Assembly (NCBI GenBank): GCA_900550235.1
Contig: URRQ01000004.1
Location: 11,061 to 75,060, forward strand
DNA from: an uncultured Lachnospiraceae bacterium
Lineage (GTDB): Bacteria > Bacillota > Clostridia > Lachnospirales > Lachnospiraceae
Direction of reading: 5' to 3'
DNA: 64,000 nucleotides
Made by a program: the position numbers and the translations under genes. The notes under the pieces are model-generated. The model was given only the letters and a program-made list of their open reading frames with translations. It searched no databases and was not told the origin of the DNA. Shown piece after piece: positions 7,012-15,916 of the stretch (the stretch's first letter is position 1; every line of letters starts with the position of its first letter).

Positions 7012-9703
7012 ATTCCAATTTCCCTTTCACTTTTTTCTTCCGGTCAAAGATCCGTTCATTTCTGCTTCCAAAAGCTTTTGCTCTTGCTTTTAGAAGAAGC
7101 TTCCGCCCTTCTGCATTTCGAGTATAGATCAGATTGTATACGCCGATATAAGGTTTTAGACATTCTTGAAAAAGCGCCGCATCTTCTTTAGTCCGGGCAA
7201 ACATTGTGGGTACGCAATAGAAGTTTGCCATGGTCAAGCGTCCTTTTTTCGAATGGAGCAAATACCTTTGGTTATCTACCGACGCTAACATTTCTTCCAG
7301 ACATTCTGCAAATAGATTCTTTTCTCGCACTGTTCCGCCAGTTAGATAGGCGTGATAGAAACAACCATCTTCTTCTTCCAATTCGACGCGACAATCCGAT
7401 ATAAGCTGTCCCTTCTGTCTTAAAGCATCTACGATGCCTCGTCCCATGAGTTTTAGTCTTTTCAAAGGACTTAGGGCACGGACAAGTTTCTGTATACAAA
7501 AGGTTAGTCCTAATACGATTAATAGTGAAACAATGAAAAAATGCCAATTGTTTTCTTGCCCATTTGTTCTGGCGGCTGCCCGAATATATGTATTGGCGAA
7601 TTGTAATGCGACGAGAATTACGATCAATCCGGTTGCATTGATAAAGTAAGCGCCGCTTTTCAAGAAACCGCCATCCATTTTACAATCTTCTACGGTCTCC
7701 ATTTTATCGTATAAGAACACAGCTTCTTTCCATTGTGAAAAAAGAGCTTCTCGATTTCTGGATTTTTCGATCATCTGTGCATTTATTTCTTCAATATGAC
7801 GTTTATTATATGGTTCGTGAATAATGCTTAGGCGTTCGATTCCGTTTTCGATAGAAGAACCGTCATAGCTGATGCCGAAGAATCCCTCCATACGTCGTTT
7901 CAATGTATAATAATCTTCAGAAAGTTCCGGGTTTTGGATTCCCAGCAACTTCTTTTCCTTTTGTTCTCCTTTATGGGATAGGCATACCAAATGCCAGATG
8001 TTACTTGTTTTCGTTGGATTGCCGTTCATGATTCGTATTGCCCGGCCTCGCATTTGATTGCTTAATACGTAGGAGCCAACAAAGCTTGCGAGGATAAGAG
8101 AATTGATACACGGCGAATCCCACCCTTCTCCAAGAAGAGATTTGGTGCCGATGAGGATCTCTATTTCGCCCATTCCAAAAAGCTGTGTAATCATTTGGGC
8201 ATAGGCATGGATTTTCCCTTGAATTTTCACCTCACTATAGCCTAGCGGTTGGCCGGTCATATCATATAATGGTGTGGTTTTAATCTCATCTGAACAGCCT
8301 TGCTGTATAGCTGCTTGTTTTAGAGACGGAATTGCTGAATCGGGAATAATAATCAGACTTCCACATAGAATACCAGTTTTCCAATCTCTGTTTTCCCTTC
8401 TTAAAAGTTCGAAGATAGGAAGTACCCCTATGGTATCCAGGTTCTTTCCGGGATTGCCAAGTGTGGATTTATATTCTTTCCGGATATAGTCTGTAAGAAT
8501 TAACATTCTTAGATCTTTTCCTATGTTGTCGTATTCTGCGTGAGCGATTTGACGGATACTTTCGAGTTTTCCTGTACTGTTGATCAGAGCTTTCTCGACT
8601 TTGCCATTTACTAAAAAACCGACCTTTTTGCGTTCTATAAGACCGGCTGCTTTTAATGATTTTATGAGTCCTTCACGATACACAGCATCACAAGAATAGC
8701 TGTTGATATCATCATAGAGGAAGCCTTGGAGCAGTATTTCCAACCATTTTTCTGACAGCTCGGGCAGTTTTTTCACCCCCAGCACTTTTAACCATTTTGA
8801 GGAGAAGGGGATGGATTTTGCCTGGCTGTAAATCAAAATGGCTGACAGATATTCCGGATTTTCCAGCATGGCATCAACGGTTCCATCATAATCGGATAGC
8901 GCCGGATGGGTTCCTATGGCTTTCGCAAGATCGGTATCGCTGAGAAGTTGTTCAAACATTCCTTCTGCTTTGTTTCGGAAACTATCGATCATTTCCTGTT
9001 CTTCCTTGGAGGGATAGTTAAAATATACATAGTCCTGATGCGGGCATAAACTTCCTTCTCGCACGAGCTCCGGAACTGCGATTTCTTCATCTACCGGTCC
9101 GCACATGTTGCAGTATCTTTCCCATTGAGCAGGGGTAGAATCATATGGTGGTGTGGCTGTCAAAGAGATGACAACAACATCGTTCATTTCTTTCATAAAT
9201 GTTTCCAGCGCTTTCCACCACTCGTTTTTTAGATGATGGCATTCATCTAGACAGATGATGCCTATTCCGGCTTCTTTTACCGCTTTTACCAATTCAAAAT
9301 CTGCAAAATTCACATCTTCTTTATAGTCGGAATCTTCCTCTTCTTCTGTTCCTTGATATTGCGTCATACCACAAAAAAGAGTTTGATAAGTAATGGAGGT
9401 AAGTAGTTTTGGCTTACGGATATTATTAGATAGATACGTCTCCGCGCAAAGGCCGTCGTTTAAAAATCCATGTTCGATTCTTTCTAACCACTGCTGGCGA
9501 ATCACGATGCGTGGAGAGAGGATTAGACAAGGTAACCCAACTCTTCGAATCAATTCGATCCCCAGTGTAGTTTTTCCGGCTCCCGGGGCAGCTACAATGT
9601 GTATCTTCTTATCTGATAAGTAAGAATCAGATGCTTTTAAAACCCGATCTTGATAGTTTCTCCATGTTCCTTTGAATTCTAAAATGTTCTCATATACATT
9701 CAT
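7010..9703 (-). CDS. Superfamily II DEAD/DEAH-type helicase with membrane segments
   Basis: 897 residues. Helicase motifs are clear: Walker A AAPGAGKTT (residues 38-46), LDECHHL (motif II), SLTATPP (motif III) and NQMRGRAIR (motif VI). So the protein is an ATP-dependent nucleic-acid translocase of the ResIII/RecG-like class. Unusually, two hydrophobic stretches follow the helicase core at about residues 680-700 (GLIVILVALQFANTYI) and 712-735 (FFIVSLLIVLGLTFCI), with a basic C-terminal domain after them. The membrane segments suggest anchoring to the cytoplasmic membrane. The gene is last in a MATE-DUF5721-helicase operon, 13 bases after the DUF5721 gene. Role unknown. Confidence 0.85.
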   Translation of the reverse strand: MNVYENILEFKGTWRNYQDRVLKASDSYLSDKKIHIVAAPGAGKTTLGIELIRRVGLPCLILSPRIVIRQQWLERIEHGFLNDGLCAETYLSNNIRKPKLLTSITYQTLFCGMTQYQGTEEEEDSDYKEDVNFADFELVKAVKEAGIGIICLDECHHLKNEWWKALETFMKEMNDVVVISLTATPPYDSTPAQWERYCNMCGPVDEEIAVPELVREGSLCPHQDYVYFNYPSKEEQEMIDSFRNKAEGMFEQLLSDTDLAKAIGTHPALSDYDGTVDAMLENPEYLSAILIYSQAKSIPFSSKWLKVLGVKKLPELSEKWLEILLQGFLYDDINSYSCDAVYREGLIKSLKAAGLIERKKVGFLVNGKVEKALINSTGKLESIRQIAHAEYDNIGKDLRMLILTDYIRKEYKSTLGNPGKNLDTIGVLPIFELLRRENRDWKTGILCGSLIIIPDSAIPSLKQAAIQQGCSDEIKTTPLYDMTGQPLGYSEVKIQGKIHAYAQMITQLFGMGEIEILIGTKSLLGEGWDSPCINSLILASFVGSYVLSNQMRGRAIRIMNGNPTKTSNIWHLVCLSHKGEQKEKKLLGIQNPELSEDYYTLKRRMEGFFGISYDGSSIENGIERLSIIHEPYNKRHIEEINAQMIEKSRNREALFSQWKEAVFLYDKMETVEDCKMDGGFLKSGAYFINATGLIVILVALQFANTYIRAAARTNGQENNWHFFIVSLLIVLGLTFCIQKLVRALSPLKRLKLMGRGIVDALRQKGQLISDCRVELEEEDGCFYHAYLTGGTVREKNLFAECLEEMLASVDNQRYLLHSKKGRLTMANFYCVPTMFARTKEDAALFQECLKPYIGVYNLIYTRNAEGRKLLLKARAKAFGSRNERIFDRKKKVKGKLE

Positions 9704-9716
9704 ACGGATTTCCCTC

Positions 9717-10214
9717 CTATTCCACCTCGAACATAATTTCTTTTTGTGCGAAGAATTTTTGTACCATCATATCCCATGCTTGTTCCAGCGATTTATCCAG
9801 CGTGAAAGTACGTAAGGACGTTCCGGTCACGCATTGCAGGCGATGCCCGTCATATTTCAGATTGATGTACAGTCCGTCCACATCGGAAGAGGTAAAGTTT
9901 AAACTTTGTTGAGTAAGAAGTTTTTCGATGTTGGATCTAGAAAGTCCGAACACAAATTTAAAACCAAGAGGCGTTTTCTTTCCTTTTATAAGAGAAAAAC
10001 AGAATTCACGCATGTCTTTCCAAAGTGCGTGCTCTCGGTTACCGATCGTTTTTAACTCATCAGAATCGAAAAAATCCTTTTTTAAATATCCGTCAAAGCG
10101 GAAGGTGGCGAAGGAGGTGATTTCTCCTTCAATAAATTCAAATGGGTCAAAGGTTTCGGAAAGAAGAAGCTTTGCCATACACTCTTTGACGCCGGATATA
10201 TTTAATAGAATCAT
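9717..10214 (-). CDS. DUF5721 family protein
   Basis: 165 residues. It begins MILLNISGVKECMAKLLLSE, the typical DUF5721 start, and has no known catalytic motif. The ATG at 10214 is chosen because GGAGG precedes it. The start overlaps the MATE stop codon by four bases (ATGA), so translation is probably coupled. The helicase gene follows at once. I know no function; the conserved coupling to the helicase suggests they work together. Confidence 0.75.
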   Translation of the reverse strand: MILLNISGVKECMAKLLLSETFDPFEFIEGEITSFATFRFDGYLKKDFFDSDELKTIGNREHALWKDMREFCFSLIKGKKTPLGFKFVFGLSRSNIEKLLTQQSLNFTSSDVDGLYINLKYDGHRLQCVTGTSLRTFTLDKSLEQAWDMMVQKFFAQKEIMFEVE

Positions 10215-11539
10215 ATGCTTTTCCTCCTTGTCGTTTTTCTTAAAAAGAATATTGCTACCCCGAGCGTGATGAACTCTGCCAGTGGAACGGAAGCCCATAT
10301 TCCGATGATATCAAAGAAAACCGGCAGTATATAAACAAACAGTACACTTAAGATACAGCCTCTCAAGAGGCAAAGAATCAATGAAAGGTGTGGTTTTACG
10401 GTGGATTGGAAGAATCCGATCACGAACATATTGACTCCCATAATGGCGAATCCTATGAAGTAAGTCCGGACAGCTGTTGCGGACAGGGCGAGGATTTCCG
10501 ATGTTGGATTTAGGAAGATGTAGGTAAACATGTCCGGTACTGCAAGTCCCAGAATGGCAGGGATTGCACAGATGACGATAGCGGTCTGAAGTCCGAGACG
10601 TTTTACCGTATGGATTCTGTCGTGAAGTCCAGCACCGTAATTGATGGAAATGATCGGTTGGGAAGCTTGATTGATTCCGTTGCACAGGCAAGTTACGACG
10701 ATGGAAGTGTTGGTGATCACACCGTACATACTGACTCCGATATCTCCTACATACTTTAAAATTTGCAGATTGAATATAAACATGACGAATCCTGCCAATA
10801 CTCCCAAGAGGAAACTTGTGAATCCATTTTTGAAAATACTGATTGCATAGGACGGCAGGAGCCCCTTCCATGTGAATTTCAATCCGTTTTTCTTCGAGAA
10901 GAAATGAAGGAGCAGAATCAGGCATGTTGTGACCGAACCGATCACGCTTGCGAGAGCTGCCCCGGCCATGCCCATATGGAAAGGAAAGACAAATACAATG
11001 TCTAAAATTATATTTAGGATTCCGCCGGTTGCCACACTGATCATGGAGAGTTTTGGGGCGCCGTCATTTCGAACAAAAGTTTGTAAAAATGAGGAAAAGG
11101 AGAAGAATCCAAGTCCCCATAGAATAAACGGAGCATAATCCATTACATAAGGCATAGTGACGTCCGTTGCACCAAGGAAACGGGCGATATCTTCCATGAA
11201 TAGAAGGAACAAGAGCATATAGATGAGGCAGGTGACGATATTTAATAGGACAGCCATGGAAAAATAACGGCGTCCTGTTTCTATCTCTCCTCGTCCTCTT
11301 GCGATAGACATGAGGACAGAGCCGCCAACGCCGAACAGAAGTCCGGTGCCGAAGAAAATATTAAAAAGCGGAAGTACGATGTTAAGCGCCGCCATAGCAT
11401 CGATACCGATTCCTTTTCCGATGATGATCGTGTCTGCCAGAACGTAGATGGATGTGACCATAGTTCCACAAATAGACGGCATAAGATAGTGAAAAAATAG
11501 TTTTTTCACAGGTTGTGTTGTAAAAGAATCTGTTTTCAT
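10211..11539 (-). CDS. MATE family efflux transporter
   Basis: 442 residues with about twelve membrane helices. It begins with the MATE pattern LFFHYLMPSICGTMVTSIYVLADTIIIGKG, and repeats the pattern in the second half (NGINQASQPIISINYGAG). MATE proteins export drugs or metabolites using a Na+ or H+ gradient. It is the first gene of a three-gene minus-strand operon with the DUF5721 and helicase genes, an odd partnership. A 5' leader hairpin lies at 11556-11586. The exported compound cannot be told from the sequence. Confidence 0.92.
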   Translation of the reverse strand: MKTDSFTTQPVKKLFFHYLMPSICGTMVTSIYVLADTIIIGKGIGIDAMAALNIVLPLFNIFFGTGLLFGVGGSVLMSIARGRGEIETGRRYFSMAVLLNIVTCLIYMLLFLLFMEDIARFLGATDVTMPYVMDYAPFILWGLGFFSFSSFLQTFVRNDGAPKLSMISVATGGILNIILDIVFVFPFHMGMAGAALASVIGSVTTCLILLLHFFSKKNGLKFTWKGLLPSYAISIFKNGFTSFLLGVLAGFVMFIFNLQILKYVGDIGVSMYGVITNTSIVVTCLCNGINQASQPIISINYGAGLHDRIHTVKRLGLQTAIVICAIPAILGLAVPDMFTYIFLNPTSEILALSATAVRTYFIGFAIMGVNMFVIGFFQSTVKPHLSLILCLLRGCILSVLFVYILPVFFDIIGIWASVPLAEFITLGVAIFFLRKTTRRKSI

Positions 11540-11555
11540 AATTACCCCTAAATCA

Positions 11556-11586
11556 ATGCCGGTTGAGGAAGAACCGAGACCGGCAT
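11556..11586 (-). promoter_or_regulatory. Inverted repeat in the MATE leader
   Basis: ATGCCGGT (11556-11563) and ACCGGCAT (11579-11586), with a 15-base loop. A minus-strand extended -10 (TGCTATAGT, read from 11599-11604 and flanking bases) would place the repeat in the MATE 5' untranslated region. There is no T-run, so it is not a plain terminator. It may be an operator or RNA hairpin. Confidence 0.4.
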
Positions 11587-11613
11587 GGTTTCCACTTAAC
11601 TATAGCAGAAACA

Positions 11614-11642
11614 TTGACTTTTTGGAAGTAAATTAGTATCAT
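11614..11642 (+). promoter_or_regulatory. Promoter of the rluF-ligA-clpX group
   Basis: TTGACT (11614-11619), 17 bases, TATCAT (11637-11642), 31 bases before the rluF start. Confidence 0.7.
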
Positions 11643-11673
11643 ATTCTTATTGCAGAAAAAGGAGCAAGTCAGA

Positions 11674-12402
11674 ATGGAAGAAATGATTCGGTTGAATAAA
11701 TTCCTAAGTGAGGCGGGTGTCTGTTCTAGAAGAGAAGCAGATCGATTGATTGAGTCAGGCAGAGTATTTGTGGATGGAAAACGTGCGGAAACGGGGATGA
11801 AAGTATCGTCGGCACAAGAGATAAAAGTAGGGAAAAAGGTTGTCAGCAAGGGGAATGAGATGGTTCTTCTTGCGGTGAATAAGCCGGTTGGTATTGTTTG
11901 TACAGAAGAGAAACGGGAGAAGAAAAATATCATTCGTTTTTTGAACTATCCAACGCGGATTACTTATATTGGAAGGTTAGATAAGGATTCAGAAGGACTT
12001 CTTTTAATGACGAACAATGGAGATATCATCAACAAGATGATGAGGGCAGGAAATCGTCACGAAAAAGAGTATAAAGTAACTGTAGACAAACCGATTACTC
12101 CGGAGTTCATAGAGAAGATGGGGGCGGGAGTTCCGATTTTAGATACGATCACAAGACCGTGTAAAATCCGTCAGATCGGGAAATATAAATTTGATATTAT
12201 TCTGACGCAAGGATTGAACCGTCAGATTAGAAGAATGTGTGAATATTTTGGATATAAAGTAACCAGATTAGAACGAATCCGTGTTATGAATATTACGCTT
12301 GGTAATCTGAAACCGGGTGAATATCGAAAAGTGACTGAGAAAGAACTGGAAGAGTTATATGAGTTGATCAAAGATTCTTCCAATGAAACAATAATTGAGT
12401 AG
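11674..12402 (+). CDS. rluF: 23S rRNA pseudouridine synthase, RluF type
   Basis: 242 residues. An N-terminal S4 RNA-binding domain (RLNKFLSEAGVCSRREADRL) is followed by the catalytic RsuA/RluB/E/F fold with GRLDKDSEGLLLMTNNGD, where the Asp of GRLDKDS is the nucleophile. GLNRQIRRMCEYFGYKV is the RluF-type ending. The family converts specific uridines of 23S rRNA to pseudouridine. Start at ATG 11674, with AAAAAGGAG nine bases upstream, rather than the TTG at 11650. It is co-directional with ligA, seven bases apart. Confidence 0.9.
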   Translation: MEEMIRLNKFLSEAGVCSRREADRLIESGRVFVDGKRAETGMKVSSAQEIKVGKKVVSKGNEMVLLAVNKPVGIVCTEEKREKKNIIRFLNYPTRITYIGRLDKDSEGLLLMTNNGDIINKMMRAGNRHEKEYKVTVDKPITPEFIEKMGAGVPILDTITRPCKIRQIGKYKFDIILTQGLNRQIRRMCEYFGYKVTRLERIRVMNITLGNLKPGEYRKVTEKELEELYELIKDSSNETIIE

Positions 12403-12409
12403 GTGAAGT

Positions 12410-14368
12410 ATGGAACAAAAAAGACAGAGAATGCAGGAGTTGATCACAATCCTAAATGAAGCGGGAAAGGCGTATTATCAGAATGCGGAAGAGATTATGA
12501 GTAATCTGCAGTATGATAAGCTGTATGATGAACTTGTAGAACTCGAAAAGGAACTTGGCGTGACACTTGCGAACAGTCCAACGGTAAATGTAGGATATGA
12601 AGTGTTGAGCGAACTCCCAAAAGAACGGCATGAAAAACCGATGCTTTCTTTGGATAAGACAAAAGATGTGGAGCGTTTAAGGGAGTTTTTAGGAGATCAA
12701 AAAGCGTTGATTTCGTGGAAATTAGATGGTCTTACTATTGTATTGACTTATCGAGACGGAGTGTTGCAAAAAGCCGTCACACGTGGAAATGGAGAAGTGG
12801 GAGAGGTTATTACAAATAACGCCAAAGTATTTCAAAATGTGCCCCTTCATATTTCTTATAAAGGGGAATTGATTCTTCGAGGAGAAGCAGTGATCGGATA
12901 TCGGGATTTTGAAAAGATCAATGCAGAGATTGAAGATGTAGATGCTAAATATAAGAATCCACGAAATTTGTGCAGCGGTTCGGTACGACAGTTGAACAAT
13001 GAGATCACAGCAAAGAGAAATGTGAAATTCTTTGCGTTTTCTCTCGTAAAAGCCGATGGCGTAGAGTTTCAGAATTCTAGAAAAGAGCAGTTTGCATGGC
13101 TTGCATCACAAGGATTCGATGTAGTGGAGCATTATGAAGTGACTGCAGACAATGTGGAAGAAAAAGTTGCATTTTTCGCGAAAAAGATAGAAAAAAATGA
13201 CTTTCCATCTGATGGATTAGTGTTAGTTTATGATGATATTGCCTACGGACAGTCTTTGGGAACAACTGCAAAATTCCCGAGAGATTCCTTTGCATTTAAA
13301 TGGGCAGATGAGATCCGGGAGACGAAACTGTTAGAGATGGAGTGGAGTCCTTCGAGAACGGGGCTGATCAATCCGGTAGCCATCTTTGAGCCGGTAGAAT
13401 TGGAAGGGACAACTGTGAGCCGTGCCAGCGTTCATAATATCAGTATTATGGAGGAATTGGAGCTTGGAATCGGGGATCGGATTCAGGTCTATAAAGCCAA
13501 TATGATCATTCCGCAGATTGCAGAGAATCTGACGAGAAGTGGAGTGAAGGACATTCCAAAGCATTGTCCGGTATGTGGAGGAGAAACGGAGATTCGGCAG
13601 GTGAATAATGCAAAATCTCTGTATTGTACAAATTCGGAGTGTCAGGCAAAACATATCAAATCCTTTGCGCTTTTTGTAAGCAGGGATGCATTGAATATTG
13701 ATGGAATGTCGGAGGCTACATTGGAGAAATTCATTATGAATGGATTGATCAAAGAGTATGCGGACATTTTTCACTTAGACCGGTATGAAGAAGAGATAAA
13801 AAGTATGGAAGGTTTTGGCGAAAAGTCTTATAATAAGATGCATGCAAGCATTGAAAAAGCAAGAACAACAACACTTCCAAAGTTGATATACAGTTTGGGA
13901 ATCGCCAATATCGGGCTTGCCAATGCCAAAATAATCTGCAAAGAATTTGATTATGATATGGAAAAAATGAAAATGGCATCTCCGGAGGAATTAAGCGCTA
14001 TTGATGGAGTTGGAGAAGTCATTGCAAATGCTTTTGTAGATTATTTTAAGGATGAGCGCCATGTGAAGGAAGTGGATCGGCTGTTAAAAGAACTGATCAT
14101 TCCAAAAGAGGAACGGAATACTGAAACGCAGATTTTTACGGGAATGAATTTCGTGATTACTGGAAGCGTGGAGCATTTTAAAAACAGGAATGAAGTAAAA
14201 GAAGTGATCGAGAGTAAAGGTGGAAAAGTAACAGGAAGCGTTACGAGCAAAACAAACTATCTGATTAATAATGATACCACATCAGGATCTTCGAAGAATA
14301 AGAAAGCAAGAGAGTTGGGGATTGCAATTATTTCAGAAGAAGAATTCTTGAAAATGTTAGGTGAATAG
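12410..14368 (+). CDS. ligA: NAD-dependent DNA ligase LigA
   Basis: 652 residues, near the usual 670. In order: domain Ia with the NAD-binding Y-D-x-L-Y-D-E-L region, the adenylation domain with Lys 104 in KLDG (site of AMP attachment), an OB fold, a four-Cys zinc finger (CPVCG, then CTNSEC), helix-hairpin-helix repeats (ALNIDGMSEATL, AIDGVGEVIA) and a C-terminal BRCT domain (FVITGSVEHFKNRNEV). It seals nicks in replication and repair. Many relatives carry two LigA copies, and the shortened N-terminus with KLDG set in WKLDGLTIVL suggests this may be the more divergent one (inference). Confidence 0.95.
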   Translation: MEQKRQRMQELITILNEAGKAYYQNAEEIMSNLQYDKLYDELVELEKELGVTLANSPTVNVGYEVLSELPKERHEKPMLSLDKTKDVERLREFLGDQKALISWKLDGLTIVLTYRDGVLQKAVTRGNGEVGEVITNNAKVFQNVPLHISYKGELILRGEAVIGYRDFEKINAEIEDVDAKYKNPRNLCSGSVRQLNNEITAKRNVKFFAFSLVKADGVEFQNSRKEQFAWLASQGFDVVEHYEVTADNVEEKVAFFAKKIEKNDFPSDGLVLVYDDIAYGQSLGTTAKFPRDSFAFKWADEIRETKLLEMEWSPSRTGLINPVAIFEPVELEGTTVSRASVHNISIMEELELGIGDRIQVYKANMIIPQIAENLTRSGVKDIPKHCPVCGGETEIRQVNNAKSLYCTNSECQAKHIKSFALFVSRDALNIDGMSEATLEKFIMNGLIKEYADIFHLDRYEEEIKSMEGFGEKSYNKMHASIEKARTTTLPKLIYSLGIANIGLANAKIICKEFDYDMEKMKMASPEELSAIDGVGEVIANAFVDYFKDERHVKEVDRLLKELIIPKEERNTETQIFTGMNFVITGSVEHFKNRNEVKEVIESKGGKVTGSVTSKTNYLINNDTTSGSSKNKKARELGIAIISEEEFLKMLGE

Positions 14369-14379
14369 GAAGGATTACT

Positions 14380-15828
14380 ATGCAGGATAAGGATAATATT
14401 ATTGATGTAGAAGATGTAAAAGAAATCGATGTGACAGAGGAAAAGAAAGAAAATCAGGTCGAAGAGAAAAAAAAAGAAGACGACGGATATGAGAAATACT
14501 GCTTTATCTGTCGCAGACCGGAAAGTGTAGCAGGCAAGATGATCGAACTCCCAAATCACATCAATGTATGTTCAGATTGTATGCAGAAAAGCTTTGATGC
14601 GATGAACAGCGGAGAAATCGATCTGAATCGTTTGATGAATATGCCGGGAGTGCAAGTATTCAATATGGCTGATTTTGAGAACATGATTCCAAAACAACAG
14701 AAAGTAAAACAGAAAAAGCCAAAAGACAAGAAGACAGAACCTGTTCTTGACATTAAAAAAATGCCGGCGCCTCATAAGATCAAGGCAAGCTTGGATGAAT
14801 ATGTGGTGGGACAGGAATATGCGAAAAAGGCAATTTCAGTTGCAGTATACAACCATTACAAGCGAGTTGCGACAGACACGATGGACGACATTGAGATTGA
14901 AAAATCTAATATGTTGATGATCGGGCCGACCGGTTGCGGTAAAACATATCTTGTAAAAACGCTGGCTCGATTATTGGATGTGCCTCTTGCAATCACAGAC
15001 GCTACTTCTCTTACGGAGGCGGGGTACATTGGTGATGATATTGAAAGCGTGGTTTCCAAGCTTCTTGCTGCAGCAGACAATGATGTAGAGAGAGCAGAGC
15101 AGGGTATTATTTTCATTGATGAAATTGATAAGATTGCAAAGAAAAAGAATTCCAGCCAGCGAGACGTAAGCGGAGAATCGGTTCAGCAAGGAATGTTAAA
15201 GCTTTTGGAAGGAAGCGATGTAGAAGTTCCGGTTGGGGCAAATAGCAAGAATGCAATGGTTCCTCTCACAACAGTAAATACGAAGAATATTCTGTTTATC
15301 TGTGGCGGTGCTTTTCCGGATTTGGAAGATATCATCAAAGAAAGATTGAACAAACAGGCATCGGTAGGATTCCAGGCCGATTTGAAAGACAAATATGACA
15401 AGGAAAAGAATATCCTTGAAAAAGTTACGGTAGAGGATTTAAGAAAATTTGGAATGATTCCGGAATTTATCGGTCGACTTCCGATTATTTTCACATTGCA
15501 GGGATTAGATGAAGAGAAACTTGTAAGAATCTTAAAAGAACCGAAAAATGCTATTTTAAAACAGTATCAGAAATTACTTGCATTAGATGAAGTGAAATTA
15601 GAGTTTGAGGAAGATGCGCTTCTTGCAATTGCACAAAAAGCAATGAAAAAGGATACGGGAGCGAGAGGATTGCGCTCGATCATCGAAGAATTTATGTTGG
15701 ATATTATGTACGAGATTCCAAAAGATGACAATATTGGTCAGGTGACAATTACAAAAGCATACATTGAAGGAACCGGAGGCCCGTTGATCTCTATGAGAGG
15801 ACAGGCGCTTTTGGGAGAAAATAAATAG
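14380..15828 (+). CDS. clpX: ClpX-type AAA+ unfoldase
   Basis: 482 residues, longer than the usual ~420 because of an acidic, Lys-rich N-terminal tail and a linker after the zinc domain. The N-terminal zinc finger is CFIC...CSDC. The AAA+ module has Walker A GPTGCGKT, Walker B IIFIDEID and GARGLRSIIE. The pore loop is GYIG instead of GYVG, and the ClpP-docking IGF loop reads SVGF. ClpX unfolds substrates for ClpP. The gene lies after ligA rather than in the usual tig-clpP-clpX order and no clpP is nearby, so this may be a second paralogue (inference). A terminator follows. Confidence 0.9.
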   Translation: MQDKDNIIDVEDVKEIDVTEEKKENQVEEKKKEDDGYEKYCFICRRPESVAGKMIELPNHINVCSDCMQKSFDAMNSGEIDLNRLMNMPGVQVFNMADFENMIPKQQKVKQKKPKDKKTEPVLDIKKMPAPHKIKASLDEYVVGQEYAKKAISVAVYNHYKRVATDTMDDIEIEKSNMLMIGPTGCGKTYLVKTLARLLDVPLAITDATSLTEAGYIGDDIESVVSKLLAAADNDVERAEQGIIFIDEIDKIAKKKNSSQRDVSGESVQQGMLKLLEGSDVEVPVGANSKNAMVPLTTVNTKNILFICGGAFPDLEDIIKERLNKQASVGFQADLKDKYDKEKNILEKVTVEDLRKFGMIPEFIGRLPIIFTLQGLDEEKLVRILKEPKNAILKQYQKLLALDEVKLEFEEDALLAIAQKAMKKDTGARGLRSIIEEFMLDIMYEIPKDDNIGQVTITKAYIEGTGGPLISMRGQALLGENK

Positions 15829-15837
15829 TAATATTAT

Positions 15838-15876
15838 GAAAGGTACGAGATCGAGGGATATCGTACCTTTTTTTCT
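15838..15876 (+). terminator. Terminator after clpX
   Basis: AAAGGTACGA pairs with TCGTACCTTT and is followed by a T-run. Confidence 0.88.
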
Positions 15877-15916
15877 CATATAGTGTTTACGAAAAGAAGA
15901 TGAAACGAGAATCTGG

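Noticed and set aside
7010..9703. Helicase gene as the missing part of HsdR
   Set aside because: It is on the opposite strand, has its own start and different flanking domains, and forms an operon with the MATE and DUF5721 genes.
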